Below are positions 10,811-13,440 of a stretch of 13,440 bases of DNA, piece by piece. The notes beneath the pieces are model-generated. The model ran no database searches. It had not been told where the DNA came from and saw nothing but the letters and a program-made list of their open reading frames with translations. The translations under genes were made by a program, and so were the position numbers. The DNA is from an uncultured bacterium. GTDB taxonomy: Bacteria > Actinomycetota > Coriobacteriia > Coriobacteriales > Coriobacteriaceae. The DNA lies in the NCBI GenBank assembly GCA_905215835.1, contig CAJMRR010000042.1, forward strand, positions 1-13,440. Direction: 5' to 3'. The first letter of the stretch is position 1. Each line of letters begins with the position of its first letter.

Positions 10811-12625
10811 ATGTACTGTCGACTTCTTCTCAAACTAATCCTAAGAGACAGGGCCGTATGGATCTCTACGCTCGTTCTCGCTGCAGCCTTCTCCATCCCC
10901 ATTGCGTTCAATTCACCCATCTACGGCCCCTTCTTTATGAAGCAGGGCATGCAGGGCTTTGTCGACGCATTCAATACGCGCGCGCCCCAGGCCAGCGGCA
11001 CAGACCTATCGCCAGAGCAGCAAGATGACGCTGAGCTTGCAAGATACGCGAACGCCGCCCTCGCCGCTCAAACCGACGCCGCCTTTCTCGACTCTGCCGA
11101 GAGCTACTACGCGCTCATGGGCGAAGGCTTCCAATCCGGGTCCATCGTGGGGGACCAGGAGACCAATGACGCAGAGCTCGCATATTGCCGCGCCCTGAGC
11201 AGCTCCGGCATCGCGGATATCCCGGCCTCCGCAAGCGATCTGCCATTCCTTTCCTTCCTGCCTTACGCCATTGCCACGGTGCCGTCTTTCCTTCCCTTCA
11301 TTCCCTTCCTTCTCTCGTCGATACTCGTGCTCGGCGCCACAAGGCCCGGGACCCTGGCGGCGAAGGCGCCCGCGCCCAAATTCCGGCGCCTTATCCAGAC
11401 CGTGTTTTCGATAATCGCCGCGGGGACCGCGATGCTCCTCGCCGGCCTCGCACCCGGGGGCATTTACGCCTTGGCCCTAAACGGCTTCGGGCAAATTGGG
11501 TACCCGATCTCCTTCTTCCATGACGGCGCGCTTACCACCACGACCGCGGGAAACGTCTTCACAGCCCTGCTTCTCGCGCTTCTTGCGGGCGGAACCTTGA
11601 TATCCGTTTGCTCCGCCGTCCTATCGACCGCAACGAGGCGCGTCCTCGCGGGCCCCCTTACCTCCGCGCTGCTTGTCGCGGCCCCGGCATTCCCGTTACT
11701 GTCCGATTCGGCGCTAGGGCATAACGCCGCGCTCAATCTCCTGCCGCTGGCCGTGTTCTCGCCTATCGAGGCAACGGGTTACGTGGGATGCTTCCCGACG
11801 GAATTCATCGGCTCCGGTTCGGGCGGCGCATCGATGCTTGCCGTGGCCCTGGCATACGTCGCGGTCCTTTTTGCGGTCGGCGCCGTTGCGGCACGTTCGC
11901 CCAAACAGCCTGGACCCGCGAAAAAGCGCCATGGGCTCGAGCTTCTGGACGCGAGCGTGGGATACGGAGGCACGACGATACTTTCAATCGGATCGCTTTT
12001 CCTGAGCCCGGGAACGGCGGCGGGCCTCGTTGCTCCCAACGGCTCGGGGAAAACCACCCTTCTTGAAGCGCTGTCGGGCCAATTTCCCACCCGCATCCGC
12101 TCGGGAAGCCTGGCGGCAGACGGAATCAGCCAACGTCGATCAGCCGAATTCGCAGAACTCGTCTACCTGAGCTCTTCGGGCGGCACGGATCTCTATCCCA
12201 CGCTATCGGCCATCGAGCACCTTGCTTTCGTTAGGGAGGCGTGGAAATCGGCCGCCGACATCGACTCGCTCTGCGACTCCCTCGGAATCTCCCCATATCT
12301 CGACAAGCCGACCCGTAAACTCTCGACAGGAATGAAGCAGCAGGTAAAGCTTGCCATGGCGATAGCGACCGATTGCCCGTACCTCATCCTCGATGAACCG
12401 CTGAACGGCCTCGATCCGGGAAAGCGGAAAACCTCCTGCGACGCGATGCGCAGCGAGGTGGCGCGGGGACGCAGCGTGCTCATCTCAAGCCACCTGCTCG
12501 ACGACCTGGCAGACCTCACCAACTCGTTCTACTTCATCGAGGCCGGCACGCTCGTGGAAAAGATCAAGTCGTCCTCGCAGACGCTCAAGCAGGAATACCT
12601 CGATACATACGAGCGAGGTGAATGA
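10811..12625 (+). CDS. ABC exporter: permease and ATPase fused in one chain
   Basis: The 604-aa protein has a first span near residues 15-34, a large acidic extracytoplasmic loop (about 35-150), then several membrane spans to about residue 370. A C-terminal nucleotide-binding domain follows: Walker A VAPNGSGKTTL (about 406-416), signature LSTGMKQQ (about 502-509), Walker B YLILDEPLNGLDP (about 522-534) and H-loop ISSH (about 557-560). Permease-first fusions with an ABC-2-like topology are unusual, as this class is normally two genes. The signature has Thr instead of the second Ser (LSTG), which is tolerated. ATG 10811 has AGGTG ten bases upstream. It ends two bases before the gene for a secreted Tyr-rich protein, which is its likely substrate or partner; self-immunity is another possible role. 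Confidence 0.88.
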   Translation: MYCRLLLKLILRDRAVWISTLVLAAAFSIPIAFNSPIYGPFFMKQGMQGFVDAFNTRAPQASGTDLSPEQQDDAELARYANAALAAQTDAAFLDSAESYYALMGEGFQSGSIVGDQETNDAELAYCRALSSSGIADIPASASDLPFLSFLPYAIATVPSFLPFIPFLLSSILVLGATRPGTLAAKAPAPKFRRLIQTVFSIIAAGTAMLLAGLAPGGIYALALNGFGQIGYPISFFHDGALTTTTAGNVFTALLLALLAGGTLISVCSAVLSTATRRVLAGPLTSALLVAAPAFPLLSDSALGHNAALNLLPLAVFSPIEATGYVGCFPTEFIGSGSGGASMLAVALAYVAVLFAVGAVAARSPKQPGPAKKRHGLELLDASVGYGGTTILSIGSLFLSPGTAAGLVAPNGSGKTTLLEALSGQFPTRIRSGSLAADGISQRRSAEFAELVYLSSSGGTDLYPTLSAIEHLAFVREAWKSAADIDSLCDSLGISPYLDKPTRKLSTGMKQQVKLAMAIATDCPYLILDEPLNGLDPGKRKTSCDAMRSEVARGRSVLISSHLLDDLADLTNSFYFIEAGTLVEKIKSSSQTLKQEYLDTYERGE

Positions 12626-12626
12626 C

Positions 12627-12971
12627 ATGAAGCTATTTGAACAGCTGAAGTCCAATGCGTCGCGCATGGCTGTCTACGCCATCCTCGTGGCAACGGCTTT
12701 ATGCGGAATCGCGGCACCCGTCTATGCGCTCAACGGGGAGAAAGGCGATGTCGAACCCGCGTACATGGCTTCGACGGTTAAGGACCGGTACAAAGCCTTC
12801 TCTGGAGACACGTTTTACGTAGCAGAGTACGACACGACCTACCGTCAGCTTCGCTACAACAAGGGCTACGACTATCTAGGCGCAGAGGCAATCAGCTATA
12901 CGTCGGGTTGGTACCGCTCCAACTATGGACACATAACCCAGTTCAAGTGTAACTACCGTGTGTACAACTAA
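12627..12971 (+). CDS. secreted Tyr-rich small protein, candidate bacteriocin-like peptide
   Basis: The 114-aa precursor has a Sec-type signal peptide: basic N-region, hydrophobic core (about 14-30, MAVYAILVATALCGIAA) and a VYA cleavage site after residue 34. The predicted mature part has 80 residues, of which 13 are Tyr, plus many Arg/Lys and one Cys. It alternates in a strand-like way (FYVAEYDTTYRQLRYNKGYD and ISYTSGWYRSNYGHITQFK) and ends at VYN. I do not recognise the family. Size, secretion and the tightly coupled upstream ABC exporter recall lactococcin-972-type operons, but the characteristic sequence is absent and the gene order is different. GAGGTG before ATG 12627 lies in the end of the exporter gene, so translation is probably coupled. 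Confidence 0.75.
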   Translation: MKLFEQLKSNASRMAVYAILVATALCGIAAPVYALNGEKGDVEPAYMASTVKDRYKAFSGDTFYVAEYDTTYRQLRYNKGYDYLGAEAISYTSGWYRSNYGHITQFKCNYRVYN

Positions 12972-12985
12972 AGCAACCGGCCGGG

Positions 12986-13021
12986 ACGAGGGGTGACGCA
13001 AAAGCGTCGCCCCTCGTTTTT
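12986..13021 (+). terminator. rho-independent terminator of the exporter/secreted-peptide operon
   Basis: Arms ACGAGGGGTGACGC and GCGTCGCCCCTCGT form a 14-bp stem (one T-G pair) around loop AAAA, followed by TTTTT. It begins 15 bp after the stop of the secreted-peptide gene. Confidence 0.92.
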
Positions 13022-13032
13022 AACCATGTCAA

Positions 13033-13047
13033 CTGAACCTAGTTCAG
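13033..13047. repeat. short palindrome CTGAAC-CTA-GTTCAG at a likely junction
   Basis: A perfect 6-bp inverted repeat immediately before the truncated open frame at 13043. It may mark the recombination junction where the 5' part of the next gene was lost. Confidence 0.4.
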
Positions 13048-13291
13048 GATTCAATGCAAGAAGAAGCAGGCCGAGGTCCAGATTTCGGACAAGAAGAGGG
13101 CGCTCGCGCGCGAGGCGCGCAAGGCACGCAACCACGCGCTCATGGTCGCCGGCGGGCTCATCGTGAACCACGCGCCGTGCGGCAACTGGAAACGCATCGA
13201 CTGGGACAGGCTTGCGGCGTGAATCGACCGCCACGGATACAAGATCACCGGCTCCACGCAGCACGGAATCTGGACCCGTAACCTTTCGTAG
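13043..13291 (+). pseudogene. truncated mobilisation-type (TraD/MobC-like) gene with in-frame TGA
   Basis: The frame opens just after a TAG (13040-13042) and has no ATG/GTG start. It codes KKQAEVQISDKKRALAREAR, then KARNHALMVAGGLIVNHA and NWKRIDWDRLAA to a TGA at 13220-13222, and continues IDRHGYKITGSTQHGIWTRN to TAG at 13289-13291. The basic helix followed by KARNHAL-(x)-GG resembles small accessory proteins of conjugation/relaxosome systems (TraD/MobC/DUF3847 style, where R/K-A-R-x-H-x-L-x-x-x-G recurs). The assignment is tentative. Loss of the start plus a nonsense codon (probably Trp to TGA, giving LAAWIDRHGYKI) marks it as a remnant of a former transfer region. Confidence 0.6.
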
Positions 13292-13312
13292 CCCAGATCA
13301 AAATACCGGTTG

Positions 13313-13359
13313 TTTCCAGAAATCCTCTAGGAGACGTCTAGATAGAGGATTTCTGGAAA
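13313..13359. repeat. 17-bp palindrome, copy 2 of the TCTAGA-rich family
   Basis: TTTCCAGAAATCCTCTA (13313-13329) and TAGAGGATTTCTGGAAA (13343-13359) are perfect inverted copies around a 13-nt loop containing AGACGTCT. The arm resembles that at 7613 (TTTCTAGAAACCTTCTAG). As with copy 1, it sits just past the 3' end of a minus-strand gene. Confidence 0.7.
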
Positions 13360-13375
13360 TGCAAATAACAATAAT

Positions 13376-13440
13376 TTAGATTCCGAGCGTATCGACCGGA
13401 GCGATAACGATGCCTTCGCTAGTTACGTGAGCCGGCATAC
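13376..13440 (-). CDS. partial CDS entering from the right edge (C-terminal end)
   Basis: A minus-strand frame is open from the window edge to TAA (13376-13378) and ends HVTSEGIVIAPVDTLGI. Coding-like composition suggests the C-terminus of a gene starting beyond the window. An ATG at 13438 could be internal or, less likely, the start of a 20-residue ORF. No family recognised. Confidence 0.4.
   Translation of the reverse strand, partial: MPAHVTSEGIVIAPVDTLGI

Noticed and set aside
12627..12971. Firm assignment as a lactococcin 972-family bacteriocin
   Set aside because: Only size, signal peptide and operon context agree; the characteristic Trp/Gly and Ser/His pattern is not present.
6992..13222. 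TGA recoding (alternative genetic code)
   Set aside because: Several intact genes end at TGA in sensible positions, including 4851 and 12625, so two isolated in-frame TGAs are better read as nonsense mutations.

Overview
The window looks like accessory DNA from a mobilisable plasmid or integrated element of a moderately GC-rich (roughly mid-50s %) gut-type bacterium. A member of the Coriobacteriia (Actinomycetota: Eggerthella/Collinsella relatives) is my best guess. This rests on codon choice and on the mix of a DUF6290-like antitoxin, a DUF5067-like lipoprotein and conjugation-gene remnants. It is inference, because no rRNA, tRNA or housekeeping gene is present. Nothing looks like a tRNA, CRISPR array or transposase.

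Layout. (1) 1-1530: small genes, including an orphan ribbon-helix-helix (RHH) antitoxin with a good promoter and an operator-like palindrome. (2) 1531-3513: a dense non-coding region that I read as a candidate replication/segregation locus. It holds three arrays of a degenerate 8-bp tandem repeat (50 units in strict register). The middle array is inverted and flanked by a large inverted repeat. Next come a gene for a small two-HTH DNA-binding protein, an operator palindrome, three ~18-bp direct repeats spaced 44 and 55 bp apart, and a run of perfect hairpins with stems up to 16 bp. (3) 3514-5117, minus strand: a second putative DNA-binding protein and a translationally coupled toxin/antitoxin pair. 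Two nearly identical 18-bp palindromic operators lie between or near them. (4) 5136-7595, plus strand: a small serine recombinase behind a 14-bp palindrome, an RHH plus coiled-coil protein, a small membrane protein broken by a TGA, and a secreted lipoprotein. (5) 7614-9810, minus strand: an operon of three overlapping calcineurin-like metallophosphoesterase genes (two of them paralogues) with a leader ORF in a hairpin. (6) 9811-10657: a 41-residue hydrophobic/basic peptide gene and a small RHH-like ORF. (7) 10687-13021, plus strand: a two-gene unit with its own promoter and a textbook terminator, encoding a fused permease-ATPase ABC exporter and a Tyr-rich secreted small protein. (8) 13022-13440: a truncated, nonsense-broken mobilisation-type gene, a 17-bp palindrome related to the one at 7614, and the end of a gene entering from the right.

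How it may work together. Region 2 plus the wHTH and RHH proteins could form a replication/partition system, with the recombinase resolving multimers and the toxin-antitoxin genes stabilising the element. The exporter/secreted-peptide pair and the phosphoesterase operon would be cargo. The octanucleotide arrays are the most unusual structure here and the best candidate for something undescribed.
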